From contig JAAELC010000352.1 of NCBI GenBank assembly GCA_024227135.1, positions 1 to 32,152 of the forward strand: a stretch of DNA of 32,152 bases, written 5' to 3'. The translations under genes were made by a program, and so were the position numbers. This document shows, one piece after another, positions 1-9,539 of the stretch. Position 1 is the first letter of the stretch, and each line of letters begins with the position of its first letter. The notes beneath the pieces were generated by a model, which was given only the letters and a program-made list of their open reading frames with translations, did not search any database and was not told where the DNA came from. Source of the stretch: Gammaproteobacteria bacterium (GTDB lineage: Bacteria; Pseudomonadota; Gammaproteobacteria; Chromatiales; Chromatiaceae).

Positions 1-826
1 CCTGATAAACACCAATTAACAATTTCGCCTAACAATATTATACACCAAAAAAAATTAGAACTCAACGCGAAAGGCAATTAAATAGTTAGGCGGTATGGAA
101 TTGAAAAAAATGAGATATTAAAGACTCTTCCAGATAACGTCAGATCCAACTTACCAGGAAAGCCTGATCAAATGGTGCTTTTTTGAGCTAGCGGTTACAG
201 GTGAGACTTTCCAAGAGTCTTTTGAACTGATGTAACCATCTTTGCATTCCAAATTATTCCCGACAGTCTTTGTCTGGCACTTTTAGGAGTAAGCTTCATT
301 TCTTCAGACTGGAGGTTTTCTTGGATAAGATATACTTTCAGATTCCTGAAATGTTGTTAGGTTTCAGAGGGAACGTATATTTCTGGATACATTCGATCTG
401 TTAGCCTTGGTTAGAGAAGGAAAGGTGATACCTTCGACCGGGCAATGCTAAAAAGCTATTGTTCTTTAAGCTGGATAAACAGAGGTATTTCATCTGGGGT
501 GGTATAGTCTCCTCTCCGTAGTTTTCATTGTCACCTAAATATTGCAGATAGATGACAAAAAAACATGAAAAAGGTAACATTCTCAAAATGTTACCTACCA
601 TGAATACAAAGCATAGCAAACGAAGTGCTCGAGTGTCATTAAAAAAAGTTACCATCACTCACTAATATATAAATGGCAAAGTGATTCTGTTTCACCTTCG
701 CCATACGCTGATCCATTTCGACCTTGTGAGATGCTCCGTACTGCACAGTTTTGGCCAATAGCAATAGTTTTTGAAAACTGCTTAGCCCGATTTAACAGCG
801 TTACGTAGCTTTGCGATCCGCCATAG
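1..826. other. AT-rich non-coding flank downstream of the eCIS operon
   Basis: This stretch is visibly richer in A and T than the operon. I see no ORF in it with a credible ribosome binding site and protein-like composition. Its one recognisable element is a minus-strand intrinsic terminator at 557-597. The stretch from 598 to 826, between the last gene and the terminator, would be the 3' untranslated region of the operon transcript. No tRNA, insertion sequence or attachment site was recognised. Confidence 0.6.
557..597 (-). terminator. Rho-independent terminator of the eCIS operon
   Basis: Read on the minus strand, a perfect 9-bp stem (AGGTAACAT / ATGTTACCT, 572-580 and 588-596) encloses a 7-nt loop. 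It is followed at once by a T-rich tract (TTTTT, then CATG, then a run of seven T, 557-571). The stem is only moderately GC-rich, but hairpin plus long T tract in the direction of transcription is the classic intrinsic terminator layout. It lies about 230 nt past the stop codon of the last gene (827-1090), so it plausibly ends the whole minus-strand transcript. Confidence 0.75.
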
Positions 827-1090
827 CTATTCCGGGTCCGACGGGGGATGCTCCAGGTAAATGTCGACCATCTCTTTCAACGGATGGTCATCTGAAGGCT
901 TTGCTTTTATTTTGAAATTTGCTTTTTTTGAAATTTTATTGTTCTTGATCCTATATTTTCCCAGAGCAAATATAGTTCGAATATCATCGGGAATCTTATT
1001 GCCTGCGAGAGTGATGAAATTTTCAGAGCCTTCCGCATCGTCATCCGTCAATTTGAGAATGGTTCCATCATCACGGTACCATAATTTCAT
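827..1090 (-). CDS. Small hypothetical protein, last gene of the eCIS operon
   Basis: This 87-residue protein is of unknown function and I do not recognise a family. Its ATG at 1090 has a very strong ribosome binding site (AAGGAGG, about 7 nt upstream), and it begins 24 nt after the stop of the DUF6519 gene, so it is probably a real member of the operon. The N-terminus (MKLWYRDDGTI) looks beta-rich, a lysine-rich stretch lies at about residues 48-64, and the tail is acidic and proline-rich. It has no signal peptide, membrane segment or cysteine. Its place after the putative target-recognition protein could suit a small fibre accessory, chaperone or cargo protein, but nothing in the sequence decides between these. 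Confidence 0.6.
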   Translation of the reverse strand: MKLWYRDDGTILKLTDDDAEGSENFITLAGNKIPDDIRTIFALGKYRIKNNKISKKANFKIKAKPSDDHPLKEMVDIYLEHPPSDPE

Positions 1091-1114
1091 AAAATACCTC
1101 CTTGGAGTTACACA

Positions 1115-4100
1115 TCACGATACCAGCATTCGGCGTATGCCGGACTGCCACGTGTTTCTGTTGAGATAGGACCACCAACTATGGGTGCCGTCAAACGCGG
1201 CAGGGCCCAGCAACTGAATGCCCACGTTGAAATGGGCCTGAACCACGGCTGTAGTGGCGTCATACGCATAAACCATGCCTTGGTTGGCTTGATTGTTGCC
1301 GTAAATCCACATGTCTTTACCGTCACACATCAGAAACTGGGCCGATTCTATTTCGATCCTATTCACCTGGTTCGTCACCACATCCACCTGGTAGACTTGG
1401 TTGGAGATTGCGTCGGGCATGCCTCGGGTGGCCCATACGTGGCTGCCATCGAAGGCGACAGAATAAATAGCCTGATTGGTGTCGAGTTCAATACGTTCGT
1501 ATGAGCCGGTAAAATCGATTTTGTATAGCGCCCCCGGATTGGCCCCCACCCACATGTGGGTGCCGTCGTAGGCGATGCCCGTAGGCTGGACCGGTTCACC
1601 GTTTGGCCCGATGAGCGTCAGTGTCATGAACTGTCTCTGGGAGGTGGCGTCAAACACGCTGATGGTTCGTGATTCGAAGTTTGTCACCCACATCCATGAG
1701 CCGTTACTGGCAAGGTTTAGTGGATAGGAGCCGGATGTGAGACGGGTCACCTCGTAGGACCGGATATCAACCAGCAGGACTTCGTTGTTGATGCCAAATG
1801 AGTCGCCGGACTGACGAAGCGGGGAGGTGAACCAGACATGGTTGTACCCGTCAAAGGCAGCCGAATTAGTGATCGTTTCCGTTGCCGCACTTTGATAGGT
1901 GTCCCCGCTATGAAGATTCGGATCAACACTATAAACACTCTCAGAAAACGATGCCGTCCAGATGCGGTTTCCGTCAAAGGCGAGCCCCATCGGGTATGGC
2001 ATGTTAACCGCATAGTTTTTTCCATCTCGGAAGGTGACATCCGGAAGAGTCTGAGCCAACAGAGGAATGAAACGCCGTCGGTCGGAGCGGCGGGCGGCGA
2101 TTTCCCGGCGGTTGATTCGCACCTTTTCATCCAGGTGGGTGAGATCCAGACGTTTGTCCACAATGGAAATGATGGCAGTCTGGTATGGATAAACAGAGGC
2201 CAGAAGGGCACAGGGTCTGGGTAACCCTTTTCCTACAGCTCTCACCATTCCTTGATCGTCCACGAGGATGGTGTTGGGCGAGGTGAACATGTCGATGGTA
2301 AGCGTGCCCGCTTCTATTTCAAACCGGCAACCGCCAACGTAGGCAACTCCTGAGGAGTAGGCTACCTGGTCGCTTTCTTCGGTTCGCGTGACCTCGAGTC
2401 CCAGAACGTTTTCCTCATTTCGGATCACTCCGTCCGAGCGCAGTTCATCCAGGAACCGTGGACACCTGGTGTCGTGGGAGAAGGTGGTAGTAAAGCGTAC
2501 CGTGGTAGGATGTTTGAGTTGGCGCCCATCGGCCTCAAGAAGCACCGCTTCCAGTTCCTGCACAGCCAGGGTCGGGTTAGGATCGGGCTGCCAGGCCAGG
2601 GTGATCAGGCCGCCTGGGTCACTGGTCATTTCAACAGGACCGGGTACTGCCCCCGGAAGGTCCCCATGGCTTGCTGCCACCACACCAGCCGCCTCCGGTG
2701 TGAACCGGACCAGAGCACCAGCAACCGGGCCGCAGTCGCTGGTTGCGGCCACACAAAGCAGCTTTTCAAGGGGATCACCAGGGCTTGTCTGTTGGCCATC
2801 TCCGAAACATTTGACCAGGGAGACCATGCGGTTCATCACAGTAAGGGCGTCCTGCACCGTATCCGCTTCAGAAAGAGCGGGGCAGCCCTGAGCTTCGTAA
2901 TAGAGCTCCGAGGCCAGATTAATCGCCGCGTTGAACATAACGGGAAGATGGAGTGGTTCATCTGCGATATCAATCAATCGGGCTTCCACCACATGGGTTA
3001 CAGTGGCGGTGGGGCCCCCCAGTTGGAGCCCACATTCGGCAATGCCCTCACTGTTGGTCAGAACGATCCGTTCAGTAGCCGAACCCGATTCTTCGGTTCC
3101 CGATCCGGCAAGAAGTGCCCCGTCGGGGGTGATCCGCCGAAATCGAACCCTGGCATTTTCGATGGGCCACACCCCGTTGGAAACCCCCACTTGCAGGGGA
3201 CGATCCAGAATCGCTCCCGGAAGATCATCCTGGCCGTCTCCTCCTGCGTAAAAAAAGTTTTTTAGCTCCGTAATCGGTGGAAAAAGCAGCCGACAATCTT
3301 CCAGAACAGTCCAGACCGATCCGTCGAATCGCATGATGGCCAGACGGCTGAAATGGTGTGTCTCCACCATGGGGAGCATCTGAAGGGGAGTAGAAGATCC
3401 AGACTCCTCGGGCCATTCGATGGTCCCTCCCACTGTTCGGGCTGGAATCATCCAGCAGTCGCCGCTTTTGTAACTCCCCGTTGAAAACCTGGCCTGGATA
3501 CCGTCTTCTATGTCAAGCCAGTTATTATTGGTGGGTCGAATGGTTCCCTGGCTGTCCCAGCGACGGACCTTGGCGTTGGCTCCAAAAAAGGTTATGTCAA
3601 CGGGGCCGTCCGCCGTTGCTGGATTGAGGGTGAGTACCAGGTCGTTCACTGAGGCGATCTGGACCAAGGTGCCGGGCATGTTCTGCAGTTCACGGTCTTC
3701 GTCGGTAAGCTCAATCCACATACCTGAGGCGAACCGCTGAATAACATCCATACCGGCGGAAGCCACAGTGATATCATCACCGGACTGGGATTCCCAGCGG
3801 GTCACAATGGAGCCATTGTCTCTCGACCATTTGAAAGTGGCCGTACCCCGGGGGCCACCCAGGTGTACTTCGATGCGATACAACTGGTTTTCCAGGCGCC
3901 GATATCCCGCCCCTGGATTGATGCTGCACGGATTGGTGGATACGCTACCGGGTTCGGCGCGGGCCGCCATGCGTCCTGTCGTCTCGGCTGTGATCGTATC
4001 CCACTCGGCCAGCTCGCTCAGACAGTGTACGGATAAAGAGGTGTCTCCCAACCGTTCAAGCTTCACCTGCCACACGGTTTTCTCCCGGTTGGCAGTATCT

Positions 4101-4579
4101 GGTCCCCCTAAAGCTGTTTCACGGATCTGCGGATCATCCAGGGCAGTAATATGTCGCTGCCAGATGTCACAATAGGCAAGATACGTACCGTTGGTAACGG
4201 GCTCCATGGCCGGGGGATCCGGCTGATGCTTAAACGAGCAGATCTGCTCATTTACAGCGAGAATGCCGTCTACGTACATGCGTCCGGCGGAAATCAGAAA
4301 ATCATCGTCACCATCCAGGGCCGGAGGGTTCTGGTTACCGGGTTGAGCCTGTTCCTCGCTACTCAGGTCCGCTGCCTGGGCCAGCAGGTGGAAACCTCCG
4401 GTATGCATGGGTACGCCGGTGGGGCCGATGGTGTCCAGGGTTTCGGTTTCCACCCTGTGAATTGTGATATCCACCTGTTCGTTCAGGTTCGCATCCAGTG
4501 TCACGCGACCCTGTTGCATCCGGACGCTCCGGTAATGGTTCGCCTTATTAAATGTAGAACGGGAATAATCGCCTTTCAT
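1115..4579 (-). CDS. DUF6519-domain eCIS protein with C-terminal propeller-like repeats
   Basis: This large peripheral protein (1154 residues) is typical of the 3' end of eCIS operons. The N-terminus (MKGDYSRSTFNKANHYRSVR, then QQGRVTLDANLNEQ) matches DUF6519, a domain I know from eCIS and tail-like clusters. The middle (about residues 460-740) looks like Ig-like beta domains. From about residue 865 to the end, a motif of the form A-F-D-G-x(2-3)-W recurs seven times, about 40-50 residues apart, and each copy is followed by a strand ending in V/I-D. This points to a seven-bladed propeller of NHL/YVTN type. The ATG at 4579 has an AGAGG site 8 nt upstream. The protein could be a baseplate-attached receptor-binding or fibre-like protein. 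No adenovirus-knob-like Afp13 homologue is seen, so this is the best candidate for target recognition, which is an inference. Confidence 0.85.
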   Translation of the reverse strand: MKGDYSRSTFNKANHYRSVRMQQGRVTLDANLNEQVDITIHRVETETLDTIGPTGVPMHTGGFHLLAQAADLSSEEQAQPGNQNPPALDGDDDFLISAGRMYVDGILAVNEQICSFKHQPDPPAMEPVTNGTYLAYCDIWQRHITALDDPQIRETALGGPDTANREKTVWQVKLERLGDTSLSVHCLSELAEWDTITAETTGRMAARAEPGSVSTNPCSINPGAGYRRLENQLYRIEVHLGGPRGTATFKWSRDNGSIVTRWESQSGDDITVASAGMDVIQRFASGMWIELTDEDRELQNMPGTLVQIASVNDLVLTLNPATADGPVDITFFGANAKVRRWDSQGTIRPTNNNWLDIEDGIQARFSTGSYKSGDCWMIPARTVGGTIEWPEESGSSTPLQMLPMVETHHFSRLAIMRFDGSVWTVLEDCRLLFPPITELKNFFYAGGDGQDDLPGAILDRPLQVGVSNGVWPIENARVRFRRITPDGALLAGSGTEESGSATERIVLTNSEGIAECGLQLGGPTATVTHVVEARLIDIADEPLHLPVMFNAAINLASELYYEAQGCPALSEADTVQDALTVMNRMVSLVKCFGDGQQTSPGDPLEKLLCVAATSDCGPVAGALVRFTPEAAGVVAASHGDLPGAVPGPVEMTSDPGGLITLAWQPDPNPTLAVQELEAVLLEADGRQLKHPTTVRFTTTFSHDTRCPRFLDELRSDGVIRNEENVLGLEVTRTEESDQVAYSSGVAYVGGCRFEIEAGTLTIDMFTSPNTILVDDQGMVRAVGKGLPRPCALLASVYPYQTAIISIVDKRLDLTHLDEKVRINRREIAARRSDRRRFIPLLAQTLPDVTFRDGKNYAVNMPYPMGLAFDGNRIWTASFSESVYSVDPNLHSGDTYQSAATETITNSAAFDGYNHVWFTSPLRQSGDSFGINNEVLLVDIRSYEVTRLTSGSYPLNLASNGSWMWVTNFESRTISVFDATSQRQFMTLTLIGPNGEPVQPTGIAYDGTHMWVGANPGALYKIDFTGSYERIELDTNQAIYSVAFDGSHVWATRGMPDAISNQVYQVDVVTNQVNRIEIESAQFLMCDGKDMWIYGNNQANQGMVYAYDATTAVVQAHFNVGIQLLGPAAFDGTHSWWSYLNRNTWQSGIRRMLVS

Positions 4580-4609
4580 GATTGTTGCCTCTTAGTTTCG
4601 TCATATTTA

Positions 4610-6808
4610 TCATACAAAAAACAGTCCGATGTCCATACCAAAGGGCGTATACGTCGATAGATTGGACTGCAGGTTATTCAATCGTTGGGGTTGCTTTAGA
4701 TAATAAAATGCGCCGATTTCCGAACCATCATCCGCGCCTTCCAGAATCTCGGAGGCGCAGCTTCGGCCCAGTTGCCCGTAACCGGGGCTACGTATGTCGC
4801 GGGAGCTGAAGGAAGGCCTTAGACGCTCTCTCACGGCTGCTTCCCCGGACGTGGGAACATCTTCAAGAGCCTTGTCCGGCTGGCAGTTGTACCGTCTTGG
4901 ACAGAGGGAGCCTTGCTCCAGGTAACAGTAGCGGATGCACCCCTCCTGCCTTCGTCTAGCCGTGACAATACCCATAAAAAGACTGTTTTCGGCGGAAATC
5001 GTCAGGGTGTCTGTGGTTCCAAACAGGGTGCAGGAGTTGATGGATACCCGGCTGTTGGGAACATTCACAGCATGGGTGGTGCCATGTATGATGCTCTCCG
5101 TGAAGGAAGCGGATATATATCCGTCTGTTTCAACGGGGGAAACAATTGAGCGGAAGATCTCCAGGACGATATTGCTGTTGGCCGCTGAAACGTTCAGAAC
5201 CCCTGAGCCTGGAAGAAGAGTGGTATGGGAGAGATGGAGTAGACCCAGATTCCCATCAAGCACATCCAGCCCCCCTTCGATCATGAAACCGTCCATAATT
5301 AGTTGCCCCGGTATTTCAGCGGATCCTGCAGTACCTTCCACCTCGATCAGGCCCCGGATAAAGGGCCTGAGCTGGTCGGGAGAAATTTCACCGTTTTCAC
5401 GATACATCTCTCCTGGAAGACCGCCTTTTACCTCTCTTTGGGGCCATTCGGCGGCCACAATCATCAAGCTGTCGGCTCCGTCAATGGAAATTCGGTGGGC
5501 AGCGCTCAGGTCTTCATCATAGATGCTGTTGTCCATCACCGAAATGACACCAAACTTTCCCTGGGGCTCGGCGTTCCAGAGCTCGATGGCTTCATGGAGC
5601 GTGGAAACAACCTGCCCGGCAAGAGGGGCATGAGTTTTGCTCACACCAATATGAAAGGTGACGGGCCTATCCAGAAAAGTTTCCAGGGTAGTATAGCAGT
5701 TGTACGGACCGGCACCGGTATCCCCACTGAAACCATAGGAGTAGGAACATCGAACCGTCTGGTCGGCCACCGCTGGAGAGAGACTGATCCGCCCGAGCAG
5801 TGGATCCACGGCTACACGAAGGGGCAGCTCCACCGGAGTGATCGTGCCGTCCTGCTCGGTTCGCAGGTAGGTCCTGGTATCAGACGGGGTATCCCAGCCT
5901 GTTAGATCCGCAATGCAGATCTGTTCCGCCGGAACCGGGGTTGCGCTGCCGTTTAGATAAACCTGAATGGTGGGAAGGTTCCGGCTCTTACTACGGTCGT
6001 CAAAATAGAGGTATGCCGGAGTTCTGTTCTCGGCCAGGGATTGCCGCCTTTCTTCAAGTTCATCGTAGAGAACCCTGCGGGAGAGAGGCAGGGGCAGATG
6101 GTGGGGTTCCGTGACCTGGGTGATCTCCTCCTCCGTGTAGGGCGAGTGGTAAAGCGGAGCATCGAGACCGGCCGGATGGATATGAAAGCAAGCTGCTGTC
6201 CCGGAATCCCTTACCAAGGCCCGGATCATCCGGTAAGCGGGAATCCGCCAGAGAAACACACCACACTGGGAGAGGTTGTACATACCCCGTTGTTTGACAA
6301 TGTTGCGAATATCCGCGGTGTGGGCGGTGTGATCAAAAGGGCTGTCCACTTGTTCCAGCTGGGCAGCATCTCGAAGGTCCGGGGCAAATTTGCGCTGGAG
6401 CCTGGGATTATTCACATGTTGGGTGGTGGATAATAGGTCGAAAAACTCCACGGCCCGTGCCCTCCATCCCGTGATATCGTAGGCCAGTTGCTCAAGAACG
6501 CGGGCAGTGCCTTTCCTTCTGCGGTAGGCGATGGTGTTGCCCACAAAGGCGCGGCTGCTCACCGGAGCCACATGGCCGGTGTCCACCATCGGTTTGATTC
6601 CCAGAAGATCACCGATATAGGGTACCACCCACTCATCACAGGTTTCTATAAACCAGTTTTCATAGAGCCGGCGGATATCGTTTTCAACCAGGGCTCCCTC
6701 TTCTGCCAAAAGGGAAGTCAGGGCCTTGAGGGGTTCTCCGAGCCGGGCGTCCCTCATGCGGTAGACCGATGGAATCAGGTTGTAAAGTTCATCCGGTGTA
6801 AGACTCAT
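4610..6808 (-). CDS. Phage tail protein I-like eCIS baseplate protein with beta-helix region
   Basis: This 732-residue protein begins with the typical gpI-like module: LYNLIPSVYRMRD, then ALTSLLAEE, and later the WVVPYIGDLLG motif near residue 60. It continues with the ANTI/R-R-R-K-G-T-A-type block (YRRRKGTARVLEQLA, about residues 95-109) found in eCIS gpI proteins. From about residue 440 to 640 there are short hydrophobic strands rich in I/L-x-I/L, G and N/S, as in a right-handed beta-helix. They lead into a cysteine-containing segment (EGCIRYCYLEQGS, then CPRRYNCQPD) that I have seen as a conserved element of these proteins. In P2 and T4 relatives this gene contributes to the baseplate wedge or fibre attachment. 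The start overlaps the previous stop by 4 nt (ATGA) and has a GGAGGG site. Confidence 0.85.
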   Translation of the reverse strand: MSLTPDELYNLIPSVYRMRDARLGEPLKALTSLLAEEGALVENDIRRLYENWFIETCDEWVVPYIGDLLGIKPMVDTGHVAPVSSRAFVGNTIAYRRRKGTARVLEQLAYDITGWRARAVEFFDLLSTTQHVNNPRLQRKFAPDLRDAAQLEQVDSPFDHTAHTADIRNIVKQRGMYNLSQCGVFLWRIPAYRMIRALVRDSGTAACFHIHPAGLDAPLYHSPYTEEEITQVTEPHHLPLPLSRRVLYDELEERRQSLAENRTPAYLYFDDRSKSRNLPTIQVYLNGSATPVPAEQICIADLTGWDTPSDTRTYLRTEQDGTITPVELPLRVAVDPLLGRISLSPAVADQTVRCSYSYGFSGDTGAGPYNCYTTLETFLDRPVTFHIGVSKTHAPLAGQVVSTLHEAIELWNAEPQGKFGVISVMDNSIYDEDLSAAHRISIDGADSLMIVAAEWPQREVKGGLPGEMYRENGEISPDQLRPFIRGLIEVEGTAGSAEIPGQLIMDGFMIEGGLDVLDGNLGLLHLSHTTLLPGSGVLNVSAANSNIVLEIFRSIVSPVETDGYISASFTESIIHGTTHAVNVPNSRVSINSCTLFGTTDTLTISAENSLFMGIVTARRRQEGCIRYCYLEQGSLCPRRYNCQPDKALEDVPTSGEAAVRERLRPSFSSRDIRSPGYGQLGRSCASEILEGADDGSEIGAFYYLKQPQRLNNLQSNLSTYTPFGMDIGLFFV

Positions 6809-9537
6809 GATGCACCCTCCGTAAGCTGGATACCGTTTGGATCAATGATGAGCAGTTCCGTGGGGATAACGGTCTTTGACTCCTCGTCCCACCTGGCATC
6901 TGATGCGGGAATCATGGGATGGGTAACCGGATCATTATCATTCAGATTGGTGAGGGTAACCCCTTCCACCCCGCCCTCCAGGTGAATCACGGACACAAGT
7001 TCCGACACCGTCACCGGAACTCCCATGGATCTGTTTTTGAAACCATAGCGCTCGGTCAGTAGCGTCTTGACTGAAGCCAGAACCTTCTCGGGTTCATACC
7101 GGGTATTGAGCCGGAGAACAGCGGCCAGGGTGAAGGTGATCTCGATCAGGGAATCAACAAATACCGGATAATCGTTATGCCGCATTGTGTCGAGACTGGT
7201 CATCAGGTTGGTGTAAAGGGTGGAATCCGTTTCCACTGGTAAACCGTCAGAACCGGCGATGGTCAGGTGCACGATCCGACTGTAACCGTTCCAGATCAGA
7301 CTGGCCCGCGCCTTGCCGATGCCCGCGAAACTCCTTGCAAAGTCTTCAAAATCCTGCACAGAGACGATCCTGTCCATGGTGAGAACGGTGCGGGGGGCGT
7401 TGATCTTGGCCTCTTCGATGGTCTCCGGATCCTGTGCGCCGGTGGCGCGTAGAGGATTGGTGCTATCCTTGATCCCCAGAGGTCTGGTCATCAGAAGACT
7501 GAGCTGGTTTTCCCGAACCATGCCGTCCATGCCGATGCCCACACGGTAGGTGGCATTGACAGCATTTCTGGCTGTTGGAAGGCGCGACCCGAAACTGTTG
7601 TCTCCGAACTGTACCGATACACTGCCGTCATCCGCCAGCCGTGTCTGGTACACCTGCGCATCGGATGTCTGCCCGTAGAGGCTCTCCACCTCGTTCCATT
7701 CAATACCATTCACCCGGATATTGAGAGTGCTTTCAGCCCCGCCGGCAGCTGCGGACGAGATGTAGGTCAACGGGGTCTGAAACAGCTGAAAGGTCTGCAT
7801 GGGCTGGGATTGATCCCCACTTCCAATCACCTCGATTTTGGTTTCACCGTGGCTGATACTAACCACATTGCCATAGAGAACCACGGAGTTTCGCTCGTAG
7901 ACACCGGTGAGGGGGGATTCCAGGGTGATCCGGGACAATCCCTCGACAGTGGTTTCGTGGGAGCGTACGACAACTATCTCGTGCTCGGCAGAGACTTTCT
8001 CATCCTTTTTAGTTTCAAGAAAAAGCAGATCATTCCCATCCGCGTCCAGGTATCCCGCAAAGCCGTCGCCCATTGAAAGAAACCAGCGCGTAAGCCCCGT
8101 GGGAAGCTCAAAGGGAGCAGACGAAACATTCAGGGTGTCACCTGAATCTTGAGTCCTGGTGAGGGTTGAGGAGTGGTGGTGAAGCAGAAGGGGCTGTTCC
8201 TTTTCTTCCTGCTCACGACTGTCGCTTTTGTATGTTCTGGTACGTGGTGCGATCTGGACCTGGGTAAGAGAGGTGGCTGCAAGGATCATGCGCCGTCCCG
8301 CTTCCAGCTCGGGGTAGTAGTCATCAAGGTCAATGGTGATGCCGTAGACCGGGGTGGTTACCGGTTCCAGGGCCGGGACCAGTTCAACCGAATCAGCAAA
8401 CACCGTACTGCTGCGGAGACCGAACCAGCTCAGATGTTTTTTCACATCCAGGATCAGGCTGGTAACTTTGGCGGTCAGGGTGTAATCCGTCCGTGAGTTT
8501 GTCAACACCTCGATCACCCTGTAAAGCTCCACATAGTTGGTCTTTTCCAGGAGAACCCAGCTGCCTTCGATGATGCCCGGGTACTCGGCGTCCAGATCGA
8601 TACGGTTGTCACCCACCGTCTGATTGCTGAAATCGGGCCATTGGGTCCGACTGGTGCCGTTTGGATCATAGGCCTCTTTGATACTATCGGGCATTGCCTT
8701 GAAATCCGGGGCGTTATATCCAAACAGGGATGCTTTTTTCCGGAAAACGAAGAGTCGTGGCTGATCCGCCGGATCGACCCTCGGCGAGGTGTGACCCAGC
8801 TCTTCAATCCATTGAATCCGGGTTTTATTGTCATCGTGAAGCTCTTCCACCTCTGTGATTGTCCGCACATCCCAGCGCTCGCTCAAGAGAGAAGTCTCCC
8901 GCCGCTTGCCCACCAGCAGAATCCGTTGCCCTTTCTCCAGGTTATGGGAGGTGCCTTCTACATAGACAGAGTGTGTGGACCGACCGATCACAGTTTCTTT
9001 CTCACACTGCGGTTTGACCCCGTTCAGAGAGCCATAGGCCGTAAGGCTTTCCACTGTTTCAAAAATCTGGGGTGTCTCATCCTGTCCGGGAATGGACTGG
9101 ATTTTCAGGCCGGGATCCAGCCGCACGCTTTCCGGCGAACCCGTGGCGGTTTCAAGGTTGAATACCGAGTAGGTGGACGCCGCCACTCCGGGATTGAGTT
9201 CGTAGCCTATGGCCCTGGCCAGTTCCAGGGTGGAACGTCGCTCGGTGCAAGTCCTCAGAAAGCCTTCGTTGGCGATGCGTTCCTGGTAGAAGGTGAGTAC
9301 ATCCAGCACCACCGCCCAGGAATCGATCAGGGCCATGGTACTATCAGAATCGTCCCGCGTGGTCAGAGGCCGAAGGGCTGGGTAATCTGTGATGCTCTTT
9401 CCCATCGATTCTTTGAACCGGGCGTGGGTGCCAACCCGATACGCCAGTTCATCAAGGCCGGCCCGGTTGTGGATCTTGACGGATTTATTCGGCGATGTGG
9501 TACAGCAACGTTCGTGTAAACTATTGGTCGAACCCAT
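6805..9537 (-). CDS. Second large gp6/baseplate-J-like wedge protein
   Basis: This protein has about 910 residues. Its N-terminal third carries the eCIS wedge signature: NRAGLDELAYRVGTH, then LTFYQERIANEGFLR, ERRSTLELARAIGYELNPG and AASTYSVF. The C-terminal half has a baseplate-J-like region with VSVQFGDNSFGSRLP, then NAVNATYRVG, and the partner-contact helix region TVLTMDRIVSVQDFEDFARS. Relatives form the wedge that joins the hub to the sheath initiation complex. The ATG at 9537 is preferred (GGAG 10 nt upstream). An in-frame TTG at 9543 overlaps the previous stop as TTGA but is only 4 nt from the same site. It shares domain order with its upstream neighbour (9540-11954), which suggests an old duplication. 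Confidence 0.88.
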   Translation of the reverse strand: MGSTNSLHERCCTTSPNKSVKIHNRAGLDELAYRVGTHARFKESMGKSITDYPALRPLTTRDDSDSTMALIDSWAVVLDVLTFYQERIANEGFLRTCTERRSTLELARAIGYELNPGVAASTYSVFNLETATGSPESVRLDPGLKIQSIPGQDETPQIFETVESLTAYGSLNGVKPQCEKETVIGRSTHSVYVEGTSHNLEKGQRILLVGKRRETSLLSERWDVRTITEVEELHDDNKTRIQWIEELGHTSPRVDPADQPRLFVFRKKASLFGYNAPDFKAMPDSIKEAYDPNGTSRTQWPDFSNQTVGDNRIDLDAEYPGIIEGSWVLLEKTNYVELYRVIEVLTNSRTDYTLTAKVTSLILDVKKHLSWFGLRSSTVFADSVELVPALEPVTTPVYGITIDLDDYYPELEAGRRMILAATSLTQVQIAPRTRTYKSDSREQEEKEQPLLLHHHSSTLTRTQDSGDTLNVSSAPFELPTGLTRWFLSMGDGFAGYLDADGNDLLFLETKKDEKVSAEHEIVVVRSHETTVEGLSRITLESPLTGVYERNSVVLYGNVVSISHGETKIEVIGSGDQSQPMQTFQLFQTPLTYISSAAAGGAESTLNIRVNGIEWNEVESLYGQTSDAQVYQTRLADDGSVSVQFGDNSFGSRLPTARNAVNATYRVGIGMDGMVRENQLSLLMTRPLGIKDSTNPLRATGAQDPETIEEAKINAPRTVLTMDRIVSVQDFEDFARSFAGIGKARASLIWNGYSRIVHLTIAGSDGLPVETDSTLYTNLMTSLDTMRHNDYPVFVDSLIEITFTLAAVLRLNTRYEPEKVLASVKTLLTERYGFKNRSMGVPVTVSELVSVIHLEGGVEGVTLTNLNDNDPVTHPMIPASDARWDEESKTVIPTELLIIDPNGIQLTEGAS

Positions 9538-9539
9538 GG

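Noticed and set aside
120-222. 10-bp inverted repeat AAAGACTCTT (120-129) and AAGAGTCTTT (213-222)
   Set aside because: The arms are short, about 80 nt apart, and lie in AT-rich DNA beyond the terminator. It is plausible by chance and has no linked feature.
401-658. Minus-strand ORF of 85 codons in the AT-rich flank
   Set aside because: It begins with GTG or ATG without a ribosome binding site, and its frame runs through the hairpin and T tract of the terminator at 557-597. The composition is that of chance translation of AT-rich DNA.
2474-3265. Long plus-strand ORF of 263 codons opposite the DUF6519 gene
   Set aside because: Antisense shadow: it lies wholly inside a clearly coding minus-strand gene, has no ribosome binding site context and no recognisable motif. 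The same applies to 8641-9519, 9768-10637 and 13952-14794 on the plus strand.
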